This document shows, piece after piece, positions 33,856 to 44,383 of a stretch of 64,000 nucleotides of DNA (the stretch's first letter is position 1; each line of letters starts with the position of its first letter). The notes under the pieces were generated by a model that was not told the DNA's origin, ran no database searches, and was given only the letters and a program-made list of their open reading frames with translations. The DNA lies in NCBI GenBank assembly GCA_964016985.1, contig OZ024823.1, positions 135,366,112 through 135,430,111 on the forward strand. The letters run 5' to 3'. A program made the position numbers and the translations under genes. The stretch comes from Anodontia alba. Lineage: Eukaryota > Mollusca > Bivalvia > Lucinida > Lucinidae.

Positions 33856-36084
33856 GCTTGGAAAGAAGTTCATATGTAAAGTTGAAAGACTGTCAAACAG
33901 CGTAGATCCAGACGAGACGGCTCATATCTGGATCTGTGCTGTTTGAAAAAGCCTTTTATGATCGCCTGTGGCAGTGAAAGAGTTATGGTGAATAGGTGCA
34001 TCTTGCGATTTTGCAGACACGTTTCGAAGGGAGATTTTGAAGACAGGAATATGCTTCCCAAGTATGAAGCTAAAGCAAAAGAATTCGCTCCTACAGGGAG
34101 CTAAACACTGTCCTTTTAGAGTACCCAGCACTCACACAACGCCGTAATAACGTCGTTTCCAGCACAGCGACGTCGTAGTGACGTAGAAACAACGTAATTA
34201 CAACGTTGTGTGCTACGATGTTGTGTGCTCCCAGTGAGAAAGAGGGAAAAATTTCCACGTTAGTGTTGTGTGCCCTTGGAACTGTATCTATTTCTAAGGC
34301 ATGAACCGTTCAATAGGCGTTCGTGGACACTTACATTCCTGTCCACTTTAAATTTCCAGCTGTAATGCTTTGATATCAAAAATAGAGCATAAACCGGGAC
34401 CTGGAATGAACACACAGGCGTACACTTACGCAAGCATGCACACTTTATTCCGATAGATGAGATGAAATTTAAGTGCATACAATATATAGAATTCGTGTTT
34501 CGTACCCATGATTTACAGGTATAACCGAAAGGAGACCCAGTTGTTGTTAAAATACAACGTGCTTTAGACGGCGACGCGGCGTCATGACAGCTTGGAAAGA
34601 AGTTCATATGTAAAGTTGAAAGACTGTCAAACAGCGTAGATCCAGATGAGACGGCTCATATCTGGATCTATGCTGTTTGAAAAAGCCTTTTATGATCGCC
34701 TGTGGCAGTGAAAGAGTTATGGTGAATAGGTGCATCTTGCGATTTTGCAGACACGTTTCGAAGGGAGATTTTGAAGACAGGAATATGCTTCCCAAGTATG
34801 AAGCTAAAGCAAAAGAATTCGCTCCTACAGGGAGCTAAACACTGTCCTTTTAGAGTACCCAGCACTCACACAACGCCGTAATAACGTCGTTTCGAGCACA
34901 GCGACGTCGTAGTGACGTAGAAACAACGTAATTACAACGTTGTGTGCTACGATGTTGTGTGCTCCCAGTGAGAAAGAGGGAAAAATTTCCACGTCAGTGT
35001 TGTGTGCCCTTGGAACTGTATCTATTTCTAAGGCATGAACCGTTCAATAGGCGTTCGTGGACACTTACTATCACCAAGCACATTCCTGTCCACTTTAAAT
35101 TCCCAGCTGTAATGCTTTGATTTCAAAAATAGAGCATAAACCGGGACCTGGAATGAACACACAGGCGTACACTTACGCAAGCATGCACACTTTATTCCGA
35201 TAGATGAGATGAAATTTAAGTGCATACAATATATAGAATTCGTGTTTCGTACCCATGATTTACAGGTATAACCGAAAGGAGACCCAGTTGTTGTTAAAAT
35301 ACAACGTGCTTTTGACGGCGACGCGGCGTCATGACAGCTTGGAAAGAAGTTCATATGTAAAGTTGAAAGACTGTCAAACAGCGTAGATCCAGATGAGACG
35401 GCTCATATCTGGATCTATGCTGCTTGAAAAAGCCTTTTATGATCGCCTGTGGCAGTGAAAGAGTTGTGGTGAATAGGTGCATCAGGCGATTTTGCAGACA
35501 CGTTTCGAAGGGAGATTTTGAAGACAGGAATATGCTTCCCAAGTATGAAGCTAAAGCAAAAGAATTCGCTCCTACAGGGAGCTAAACACTGTCCTTTTAG
35601 AGTACCCAGCACTCACACAACGCCGTAATAACGTCGTTTCGAGCACAGCGACGTCGTAGTGACGTAGAAACAACGTAATTACAACGTTGTGTGCTACGAT
35701 GTTGTGTGCTCCCAGTGAGAAAGAGGGAAAAATTTCCACGTCAGTGTTGTGTACCCTTGGAACTGTATCTATTTCTAAGGCATGAACCGTTCAAAAGGCG
35801 TACGTGGACACTTACAATCACCAAGCGCCTTCCTGTCTACTTTAAATTCCCAGCTGTAATGCTTCGATATCAAAAATAGAGCATAAACCGGGACCTGGAA
35901 TGAACACACACGCGTACACTTACGCAAGCATGCACACTTTATTCCGATAGATGAGATGAAATTTAAGTACATACAATATATAGAATTCGTGTTTCGTACC
36001 CATGATTTACAGGTATAACCGAAAGGAGACCCTGTTGTTGTTACAATACAACGTGCTTTTGACGGCGACGCGGTGTCATGACAG
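33856..36084 (+). repeat. Three tandem units of ~740 bp
   Basis: Units start with GCTTGGAAAGAAGTTCATAT at 33856, 34590 and 35337 (periods 734 and 747; the last ends near 36084). They differ at only a few percent of sites. Copies 2 and 3 share a ~13 bp segment (ATCACCAAGC) missing from copy 1. Each holds a core-palindrome variant (33894-33945, 34628-34679, 35375-35426) and an ACGTCG-rich block bounded by CCCAGCACTCACACAACG and TTGTGTGCTCCCAGTG. Repeated reverse-strand frames of 63-115 residues are by-products. Confidence 0.9.
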
Positions 36085-36727
36085 CAGCGACGTCGAATCG
36101 ACATTGTTACGACGTTGTGTGTTTACTTGGATAATAACGTCGATGTAACGTCATGAGGTTACATCAACGTCAATGCGACATTGTATAAATGTCATGACGT
36201 TGTATCGACGTTAATGCGATATTATTGCATAAAAAGCAGTGTCGCACGCTATTAATAGCCGTGCATTAACCGGCGAAAAGCCGTGTATTAACAAGGCAAT
36301 TCACGCGCTGTTAATGCACGGCTACGCAACTTTCAATATGCTCATACGAGGGACACAGAATTGCTGCTGTCACGAGATGTGTACTGTCCTGCCCTAGAAC
36401 AAACATAGTACGTGGAAATAGCGTTCGCGCGACATCGGTGAAAAGGCGAAACAAAATAGTGCAAGAAAGAACGCAAAATGTAGCAAATGTTTTCAGTTTT
36501 ATATGCAATAATAGCGATCGAACATGATTTTTCAATGCATTAACATTCGCCAGGTCCCTTGGGAGGTGTTGAAAACCGCGGCCTTCGGCCTGGGTTTTCA
36601 ACACCTCCCACGGGACCTGGCGAATGTTAATGTATGAAAAACCATGTTTGATCCCTATATTGCATAAACGTCAGGAGGCTGTGTCGACGTTAATACGACG
36701 TTGTATAAGCATCATGTGCCCGCTGGG
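36085..36727. mobile_element. ACGTC-rich inverted element around a long hairpin
   Basis: The left part holds AGCGACGTCGAATCGACATT and TATCGACGTTAATGCGATAT. The right part holds TGTCGACGTTAATACGACGT and ends GTGCCCGCTGGG. These flank the 36501-36668 hairpin. Inside, GCCGTGCATTAACCGGCG and TGTTAATGCACGGC at 36240-36325 form a second palindrome. Confidence 0.6.
36501..36668. repeat. Long hairpin, ~75 bp arms
   Basis: The left arm includes CATTAACATTCGCCAGGTCC then GGGAGGTGTTGAAAACC, and the right arm is its complement with few mismatches. The loop is GCGGCCTTCGGCCTG, itself a GGCC stem. ATATGCAATA and TATTGCATA mark the outer tips. Confidence 0.85.
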
Positions 36728-37433
36728 TTAATATGTAATTAATGAGAACATATGTTGTTGTTTTTTTCTGTTTTATCATCAGTTTGTAAGTACGCGTATA
36801 TTACCAATAGTTTAAAAAAATGTTTAAAAATAGCAAGGGTTCACGGCAAATCTAGGTTCCGGTAAGAAGACGGGGACTATTGTAACACAAAGTATATTAA
36901 ACCCTAGGAAAATATATACGCAAAGTAGAGATCTATGATGCACTGAGGTCATTGACTGTGGATATGTGTCATGCTCTTTATAAAATGTGTGCGAAAGAGC
37001 AACGACCGCAACCTATATTACGGGCATTTGAGTGGGACTGCGCGTACACAAACTCGTTCAGCAGTCACAAAAAGGGGAACTTAAAGGGGACCTTAAATCA
37101 GGCTGATAAGGGCCATAAAACAAGATCTTGACATGTATTAAACTGAGAATTGGGTCTGAATCCAGGTGAGGAGCTGTAAAGGAAAATCTGTACCTGTATA
37201 TAAAAATACAGATAAATACATGTCTCGTATTGCCCATGAAAACTTAAGTCCTTTAAATATTTTTTGTTATTTATTTATCATTAGATAATGTCTGAAATTA
37301 ATAACATGACTTTTTTCCGTCACCTCGCCGCGCCATGCAAACAATATATCAAGTTGTTGACGGGAATGGCTTAGGTAATATACTACATCTACTATATACA
37401 CTGCTGCTACTACTAATAGTATTTCTACTATTA
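36728..37433. other. Non-genic stretch
   Basis: No gene, hairpin or bounded repeat is recognised. Confidence 0.4.
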
Positions 37434-37489
37434 CTACTACTACTACTACTACTACACACACACACTCTCTCTCTTTCTCTCTCTCGTCT
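37434..37489. repeat. Compound microsatellite (ACT)n-(AC)n-(CT)n
   Basis: Perfect ACT triplets run into ACACACACAC and then CTCTCTCT with one interruption. Confidence 0.85.
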
Positions 37490-37540
37490 TTAGGAGAGCG
37501 AAGTCTTAGTTCAGTATTTACGAGTTTCACCCCAGTTAGC

Positions 37541-37625
37541 TTCTACATAAATCTATAGCGGGCCGTTATCGGCCCGTCAACTACCCTGACGGGCCGATAA
37601 CGGCCCGCTATAGATTTATGTAGAA
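37541..37625. repeat. Perfect 39 bp-arm hairpin
   Basis: Arms 37541-37579 and 37587-37625 are exact complements (TTCTACATAAATCTATAGCG then GGCCGTTATCGGCCCGTCA), with the loop ACTACCC. Outside, CCCAGTTAGC and GCTTACTGGG are also inverted. A degenerate relative is at 40312-40400. Confidence 0.9.
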
Positions 37626-38441
37626 TGCTTACTGGGACTTGTCTATTCGTCATTACCACAGTTTCTTTTAGGCTCTGTACGCGGATTGCCGGCTGATCTA
37701 GCTGAGCTTTCATTGTTCGTATATACGGGAAGTACGAGCTAGGAAGAAGTGGTGTCGGTCGGACGGAGTCCAATGTAAGCGGAATTAGATTCTTCACTGT
37801 ACAGAGGTGTTTATTATCACCCTTCCATCGTCAATGTAATTGTTAAAAGCGATGTAAAAATTACAAAATCATTGCCATTATTATCAATGTTAAGATTTCT
37901 TTCGAAAGCCGAAGCTGTGAATTAATTAATGGGCTTTTTTTTCTCCCTTCCTTTTTATCACGAACCCAGTGCAATAGAAGGACCCGTGTTTTTATCCATA
38001 TTTTGTCGGGCGGGGTGCGGGTATTGAACCCAGGAGGGTACTCTGAATTTTGCCTGCTACATAGGCTAGGGCTATTTTTGAGGGATTTAGAATTTTTGAG
38101 AAAAAAAAATGGCTATTTTTGCGAGCATTGGCCATTTGCAGGTGTTTTTTTGTGGTAACTTTAAAAACTGATTATCTTTTGGGTGTATCAAAATTCTCAG
38201 TATTTTTTTGAGTATTGTAAGAATCGGGTTAGAACCTTCTGTTGAACTGATAGTTGTTTTCCTTTATTTTTTTAACAGCTCTTTTTCTGCTGTGCATCAG
38301 TTCAATGCCATTAAAGTAAAAACAGAGCTACTGCTTGAAACTTTTTAAAGCACTTATATTACTAATACAATTATTATACAGGAAACATAAATGAAAAACA
38401 CACTTCAATAAAAAGAAAGCAAGGGGAATACTTTTTTGTGT
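37626..38441. other. Non-genic stretch
   Basis: No gene is visible. A B-box-like GGTATTGAACCC at about 38021 is isolated and without a usable A box. Confidence 0.4.
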
Positions 38442-38611
38442 GGTAAGGTCAGTTTACCTATACACACGTTTACTGGGCAGGCTTAGTCCTCAAAGCGGTT
38501 AGCCAGTGTTGTACACATTCTTTCGCCAGAAACTGACAACTGCCCTTCTTGAATCAGCGGAATGGAGACCGTAAAAAAAGTTTCATGATCAAATCTCCAC
38601 GACAGAATGCT
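38442..38611 (-). mobile_element. SINE family 1, partial and diverged
   Basis: On the minus strand it holds the SINE middle: GGACTAAGCCTGCCCAGTAA, TTCTGGCGAAAGAATGTG and TTGATCATGAAAC. The tRNA-like head is missing, and only the start of the tail region remains. Confidence 0.85.
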
Positions 38612-39070
38612 AACAGTTATAAAGTCAAAGAAATATTAAACAGTTTTCTGAAAATCATAACAATGTTGACTAAGTTCGGAGACTTTATGCGCGTTGAAAG
38701 TAAACGTCACTGACCTCATATATTGTATTTGGTATAGATAGTGGCGACGGGTGCATCACAGGTGCTCCAACCCATTTTAAAGTGTAATCGGTAAAGAGTC
38801 TTTGAAGGCAGACCCGAACCTGGTAAGCGGGCAGCAAACGCCCCGCTCAGACGGAGTGGACTTACAGGCTGATCTGGATCTTCACTGGTGACCATACTTC
38901 ACATTGTGATGATTGCCTCAATATATACCGTATTTACTCTAGAAGTATTAGGACAAACAATTATAGGCAAACAATTTATACCCTGATCAGACGCCACAGA
39001 ATGCGGCGTATGAGCAGGGTTTACACTGTTTGTCGCTCATCTAGCAGTTTTATGAACATAACATAACATC
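38612..39070. other. Non-genic stretch with a core palindrome
   Basis: A core palindrome at 38967-39033 (GACGCCACAGAATGCGGCGT centre) is preceded by CTAGAAGTATTAGGAC, recalling family A. The other end is not clear. Confidence 0.55.
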
Positions 39071-39160
39071 AAAATGACGTCGAATCAACGTCGATGCGAC
39101 GTGGTCACGTCGCATCAACGTTGATACGACGTCATTTTAACGTTGTGTGCCCACTGGGAA
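39071..39160. repeat. ACGTC palindrome with GTGTGCCCACTGGG end
   Basis: Positions 39071-39138 form a palindrome with 33 bp arms (AAAATGACGTCGAATCAACG at left; two mismatched positions) holding several TGACGTCR and ACGTCA motifs. It is followed by ACGTTGTGTGCCCACTGGG, the end module also seen in the ~740 bp units. Confidence 0.75.
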
Positions 39161-40165
39161 ATAACTATTATACATACTGACCAAGAAAATTTAGGAATCA
39201 CATATTTGGAATGACCAATATCTACCTACATTTCTGGGGAAATAATTTTGTAAAAAATGTTTTTTCTTCCTTCTGTAAAGGTGTGTAATCTAAAAGGAAA
39301 AGAATTTGCTCCCATTCGGTGCATTTATAAAAAGTTGTCTCCCTTGTAAAACAGCGGAACACATACAATATGTATCCCGTCCTCTTAATGTTGTCTCCTG
39401 GTAATAAAATTGATATTGTTTACTTTCCTTTGTGGCCATAACAGGCTTTGGAAAAACTACCCTCAAATTCAAAGTCTCCTTTACGAAGAGAATTAAGAAA
39501 ATCTTCAAATTTCTTGATTCTCGGAAAGAACGTAATGTTTTAATGATTTGTCTGATATCTGATACTGAATGCATCCCTAACTTTATTTGTTCATTATACA
39601 CTGTGTTCTCCATGGAAAAAAGCAAAGGGAGCGAGTTCAAAAGGTCGCTGACTGATGGTACAATGGTATATTAGTCTTTGTTTGCTATAGTAGCAATATC
39701 GATCTAGTAAATGAGAAATGGGAACATTTTAAGCATTTTGTGTTTTATACACAAATGTAACTGATGTGAACATGCATGGCTGAATCTTATCAATAAAACC
39801 ATAATTTGATCAACTTTATTTTAAACGGAACAGTCTAATATTGCTAAAACAGTCTACAGTAAACCTGCATAATTACGCTTCTTTGTAGTATCACTATTGA
39901 TCTAGTTTAAGAAGGTGGTTAAATTTGTTTTCATGAACCAAGAGAGAGAGAGAGAGAGAGAGAGAGGCACAAAACGATACAATGTTGTTTTAATGTAGAG
40001 CTGTCGACTACAAAGTGTTTGATTGGGGTAGTAGTAGTGGAACTAAAGACGAAATTCAAAAACAAGTTGCGATTGATGCTAACATATGGAGAATGAAATG
40101 CAAAGACAGAACACCTATGTCGGTAGCAATTATTTCCTTTAAAATTTTGACTACACTTTTTTTTC
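39161..40165. other. Non-genic stretch
   Basis: An (AG)n run lies at about 39942-39966. AAAGAATTTGCTCCCATTCG near 39298 resembles AAAGAATTTGCTTCCTGTGG near 60547, hinting at an unbounded dispersed repeat. No gene is supported. Confidence 0.4.
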
Positions 40166-40295
40166 TAGACAGACTCAGTCCTCTAAAGCTGTTACCAGTA
40201 CTTTGTGCACATACTTTCACGTAATAACTGACAACTGCCCTTCCTGAATCAGCGGAATTGGGGAAGACCGTAACAATTATTTCATGACCAATCAG
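40166..40295 (-). mobile_element. SINE family 1, diverged fragment
   Basis: CAGTCCTCTAAAGCTGTTA, TGACAACTGCCCTTCCTGAA and TTTCATGACCAATC match the complement of the SINE middle. Head and tail are missing. Confidence 0.75.
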
Positions 40296-40311
40296 CCCGC
40301 AAGCATTCTGC

Positions 40312-40400
40312 TTAAATCTATATCGGACCGCTGTAGGCCCGACCGCGGATTCCTGTCCGCAAGTTAACGGCCCGATAAAGATTTGAAGAATGCTAACTGG
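40312..40400. repeat. Degenerate relative of the 37541 hairpin
   Basis: It carries TAAATCTATATCGGACCGCT at left and GGCCCGATAAAGATTTGAAG at right, then AATGCTAACTGGGA, the same outer motif as at 37541-37625. Base pairing is imperfect. Confidence 0.6.
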
Positions 40401-40828
40401 GAGCGCCACGGACGTTAATATGTAGCCGAGCTAGGATTCCAACTTGGCGACCCCTGGATCTGCATTCAGATACGCGCTACCAACTATGGAGCCCGGAGCA
40501 TGTGCAAATACAATAATGCATGGAGTTGAAAAACACAAGGGGGACCAAGTTATATATGATGGATACTTCTTTTATTTCTTGAAATCTTAATTAATTCAGG
40601 AGCTTGTCAAATTATCAATGCAAGTACGAGTATATTAGTGGCCATTTAAGTTGCATGCTGTGATATCTTATTAGATTTCTTTATTTTATGTTTGTCCAAG
40701 TAAAACTCTACAGGGCTTATGAATATGTTATATAATATTCGACATTAATTGAGCCTCGATATGAGAAAATGTGTCTTCCGGTTAAATGCAAACACTGAAG
40801 ATCCAGATCAACCAGCGGAGATACATTC

Positions 40829-41150
40829 GACTCTCGTTATCTCGAATTCCGAGGGACTCTCTGAAATACTTCAAGATATCCGTACTTCGACATATCAGAT
40901 TTGCAGAATTGAGGAAAAACTAATTCGATTAACCACATTTAACAAATATACGTGTAATTGGACTCTTGAAGTTAGAGATATATTGAAAGTATTGTGGAAC
41001 AGAGGAGAAATTGCTCCTAAGGAGCAATTTCTCCTCTTTTCCACAATATTTTTTACATGTTGTTAGATTTTCATGTTTAGGCAGGGACCAGATTTTCACT
41101 TCGAGGTAAGCGGTTATTCGAAATAAGCGAGGTCGAGATAGCGAGAGTCA
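40829..41150. mobile_element. Family J MITE, ~320 bp
   Basis: The ends GACTCTCGTTATCTCGAAT and GAGATAGCGAGAGTC are inverted repeats, with further paired blocks inward (CCGAGG). A central palindrome at 40990-41051 (GAGGAGAAATTGCTCC and its complement) is nearly perfect. There is no coding capacity. Confidence 0.8.
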
Positions 41151-41929
41151 ACTGTATATAGTCTGATCAGGAACTTTGCTGCATTTCGTTATGTTCTACA
41201 GTTCCCTATGATTCTATAAGCAGACACTGAAGGTCCTGATCAGACTGCCCGGGCTGATCTGGGCCGCTGTCCGCATATGCCGGAAGACAGGTTTTCGCAT
41301 TGCGTGACCCAAATAAAGTTTCTATGCCTGAGTTTCTATGTCTGTGGAGTGCCAGAAGACTGCTGGCCTGGGTTGGGGCCTATCGCGCCGATGATGGGAG
41401 AGGGGTGGGTCTTATAGGGTAGGTACGTGTTAAGTTGGGTAGGAAAGGTTGTGGTTGTGGTTGGGAAGAGGCATAGTGGCGGCACGTATGGGGTTTCTAA
41501 TATCAAAAATGGCGAAAAAAATCAAAGCGTTCTTGACAGACGCTGTCTTTATTGACATAAAAGACAGTGTCTGTCGATATATATATGCCTTTTTTGACAT
41601 TAGAAACTCCATAACCATAAGTGCAGGTCCCCTATAGGGAGAGGCAGGGTGTGCAGTTTGGGGGTGGTGGGGGGTGGGGGTGCTGGGATCCTCCTAGCGG
41701 GCAGGAGGATGCTTGGGAAAATTCCATCTGCGACGCGAGTCTATGTTTCAATTTGCATTTTTGCAAGGTTGCCCTGGTCCTGGCTATTTCTTTCGGGCAA
41801 AATTTGGTCATGGAATTAAAAAAAAAATCTCCTGCCCCCGCCCATCCATCCTCATAAAAATTAAATGGTCGCTCCCTATGAAATTAGACAATATTTTCAA
41901 AACAAAATTCTCGGTTCGCCATATCTGGG
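41151..41929. other. Non-genic stretch with a hairpin element
   Basis: At about 41489-41606, ATGGGGTTTCTAATATCAAA pairs with TTTGACATTAGAAACTCCAT, and GACAGACGCTGTCTTT with its complement at the centre. A degenerate core sits at 41215-41280. G-rich sequence follows near 41655. No gene is supported. Confidence 0.5.
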
Positions 41930-42061
41930 TTACATGACCAAGATGGCCGCCATGACCAAGTATGGTAAAAATCCTTTAAAAATTATCTTTTCTGGAACCA
42001 AAGGGCCAATGTCTCTGGGGCTTGATATGCAGCATTGGGAACATCGGCCCAGTAAAATTTG

Positions 42062-42093
<32 letters not shown>

Positions 42094-42132
42094 ACAACCT
42101 TGGGTTCACCTTGACCCTTTTTACGGAAAGGC

Positions 42133-42168
<36 letters not shown>

Positions 42169-42900
42169 TAGACTCCTTTAGGCAAAACTTTAAAAATCTT
42201 CTTGTCTGAAACTAGAAGGCTCAGGCTTTTGATATTTGGTATGTATCTGTTTCTTGTGGACCTCTTTCAAGACTGTTCAGTTATAGCCCAGGGGTTAAAA
42301 TTGGCCCTGCCCCAGGGCCACTTGTTTTACATATACTTAGATATTGAAAACATTAAAAATCTTCTTCTTTGAAACTAGAAGGCCCATTGGGCCAATCAAA
42401 GCCAAATTTCATATGGAGCCTCCTTGGACCAGGAGAACGAAAGTTTGTATGCAACATCTGGCGTCACATGATCAAGATGGCCGTCGTGCCCATATATGGT
42501 AAAACACCTTAAAGATCTTCTCTGGAATCAAAGGGCCGATGGAGCTGGGGCTTGGTCTGCAGCATTGGAGACATGGGCCAAATAAAATTAGAAAAATGAC
42601 AACTTTTGGTTGACCTTGACAGTTTTAGGGAAAAGTCTTTTTTTTTACATAGACTCCTATAGGCAAAACTTTTAAAAATCTCCTTATCTGAAACTAGAAG
42701 ACCCAGGCTGTTGATACTTGGTATGTAGCTTTATCTTGTGGACCGCTATAAAAATATTCAAATTATAGCCCTAGGGTTAAAAATGGCTCTGTCCAAGGGG
42801 TCACTTGTTTTACACAGACTCGTATTGGGGAAAACATTAAATATCTTGTCTGAAACTAGAAGGCCCACTGGGCCAATCAAAGCCAACTGTACACAGAGCT
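41930..42900 (+). repeat. Two direct units of ~540 bp
   Basis: CATGACCAAGATGGCCGCCA near 41934 recurs as CATGATCAAGATGGCCGTCG near 42467. AAAGGGCCAATG, GCAGCATTGG, GACAACCTTGGGTTCACCTT and CTGAAACTAGAAGGC recur in the same order. Poly-A (about 42062-42090) and poly-T (about 42137-42165) runs interrupt the first unit. Confidence 0.75.
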
Positions 42901-42924
42901 TTGGTCGAAGGTATGTGAGCTTTG

Positions 42925-43400
42925 CTCACTATCTGCTATATTTTGAAATATGTTCCTTATATTTCCCAGAAAATAGGGTTTGACATTATAGCAAATGGTC
43001 TCCTAAGGAGACATTTAGCATTGATTGTGTTGTGGTTTAACGACACGTCAACCCTTGTGGGTCATTTTGTGTCGTCTCCCAGAGAAAGGGAGAAAACTAG
43101 ATAGAAGAGATAGTAGAAGAGATGAAAGAGAGGAACAGGGAAGAAAGAGGAACAGGAATGAAAGTGAAGTAATAGAAGAAATAAAAACATTCCCCCTCTA
43201 CCCTTATCTGCTACAAGGATAGCAGGCCTTGCCCAACTGTAAGCCAATATTAGTTGGACGCCCCGGTGAAGTAAGATACATGACTCCTTCGCACCACCCG
43301 ACCACCCCCAAACATTTAGCATGAAATGTCAAAGCCCGTTTTCTGGGAAAAAATATCATCAATTAGTCAACTGCTGAATCTGTCCAGAGAGTAATAAAGT
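42925..43400. mobile_element. Family G-type MITE split by a SINE
   Basis: TCCCAGAAAATAGGGTTTGA on the left and ATGTCAAAGCCCGTTTTCTG on the right are the paired arms. They are separated by the SINE family 2 insertion at 43022-43311. Confidence 0.7.
43022..43311 (-). mobile_element. SINE family 2, copy 1, with 11 bp target duplication
   Basis: The ~290 bp body is flanked by ACATTTAGCAT at 43011-43021 and 43312-43322. The complement ends CGTTAAACC..CAACACAA, much like the SINE family 1 tail, so it probably reads on the minus strand. The interior is purine-rich (GAGAAAGGGAGAAAACTAGA). No tRNA-like boxes were recognised in the head (GGGGTGGTCGGGTGGTGCGA). Copy 2 is at 50261-50551. Confidence 0.85.
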
Positions 43401-43995
43401 ATAAAGGTTAAGCTTTAGCATTCTGTAGGCTAAATCATTGGATAAAAATTAGTAAGATTTTCTTATTTTTCACAGAATATAAGGCAATTTGCAGTTTGAG
43501 TAAAATGTCTAGTCTTATTTCCCCTGCTGAGGTGATTCTAATAAGCACCCACAACATACATTTTTTTTTTCATCACACATTTCTCAGCTCCTATGAGAGC
43601 CAGAGTCTTCAAATGTTGTATACACCTACAGGGGGTTAACTCCTGTGAATGATTTATTATGCCTTTTTCCATTTTTTCCTCTTTCCATCTGTCACTCAAA
43701 TGTAAGACAGGGAAGTTTGTGTTACAGATTTCTCAGGAACTATAAGACCTAGGATTTTGAAAGTTTGTACAAACATTAGGTTTAACTTGTTGCATCATGT
43801 AACACAGAATCTGCATCCTCTTGCTTATCATTCCCTTTATTTATCCACTTTTCTTTCTTTCCAATAAAATTCATCACTGATTTCTCACCTCCTATTAGAG
43901 CCAGAGTCTTCAAATGTGTTATACACCCTGGCAATTGTGAAGTATGTTGTGTAAGAGAAAACCAAGATGGTGAGATTTATTTCTTTTGCCCATCT
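43401..43995. other. Non-genic stretch
   Basis: A direct repeat, TTTCTCAGCTCCTATGAGAG near 43581 and TTTCTCACCTCCTATTAGAG near 43882, suggests two ~300 bp units of another array element. A family L fragment (GATTCTAATAAGCACCCACA) lies near 43531. Confidence 0.45.
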
Positions 43996-44272
43996 ATTAT
44001 GAAAACACGCCTATTCAAATATATAGAAAATTTCACCTCCAAAAACTGAAAATTTTCAGATAAAAACTCTTATATTTTCCATATTTTTGCTCAAAACATA
44101 GATTGTGAGTATTCGTTAGAACCGCCTCGGTGAGGCGGTTCTAACGAGTACCCACAATCTATGTTTTTGAGCAAAAATAAGAAAAATAATGTATACCCTG
44201 GTAAACCCCCAGTTTTACAATATAAAAGTGGGGTTTAAGGGAGTCAAAATTATATAGGCATGTTTTCGTGTT
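43996..44272. mobile_element. Family K MITE, copy 1
   Basis: The ends TATGAAAACACGCCTAT and ATAGGCATGTTTTCGTG are inverted repeats. The centre GATTGTGAGTATTCGTTAGA, ACCGCCTCGGTGAGGCGGT and the complement form a long palindrome. Other copies are at 44858-45135 and 61520-61811. Confidence 0.85.
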
Positions 44273-44383
44273 GTCTTCCATGCAATACTAAGTGAAAGTT
44301 GCATCTACAAATTTGGTTCAAAATACCTCTGATAGCTATGGCCGTGAATATGTGAGCTTTGCTCACTATCTGCTATATTTTTA

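Noticed and set aside
33870..36104. Reverse-strand frames of 63-115 residues repeated three times
   Set aside because: They recur only because the ~740 bp unit is tandemly repeated. They have no domains, and the DNA contains palindromes and non-coding motifs.
39290..39674. Opposed 80- and 116-residue frames
   Set aside because: They overlap on opposite strands, have no domains or splice context, and lie in unclassified non-genic sequence.
43062..43322. Frames rich in charged residues over 43025-43322 and 50135-50698
   Set aside because: They are the purine-rich body of SINE family 2 translated; both copies give the same peptides.
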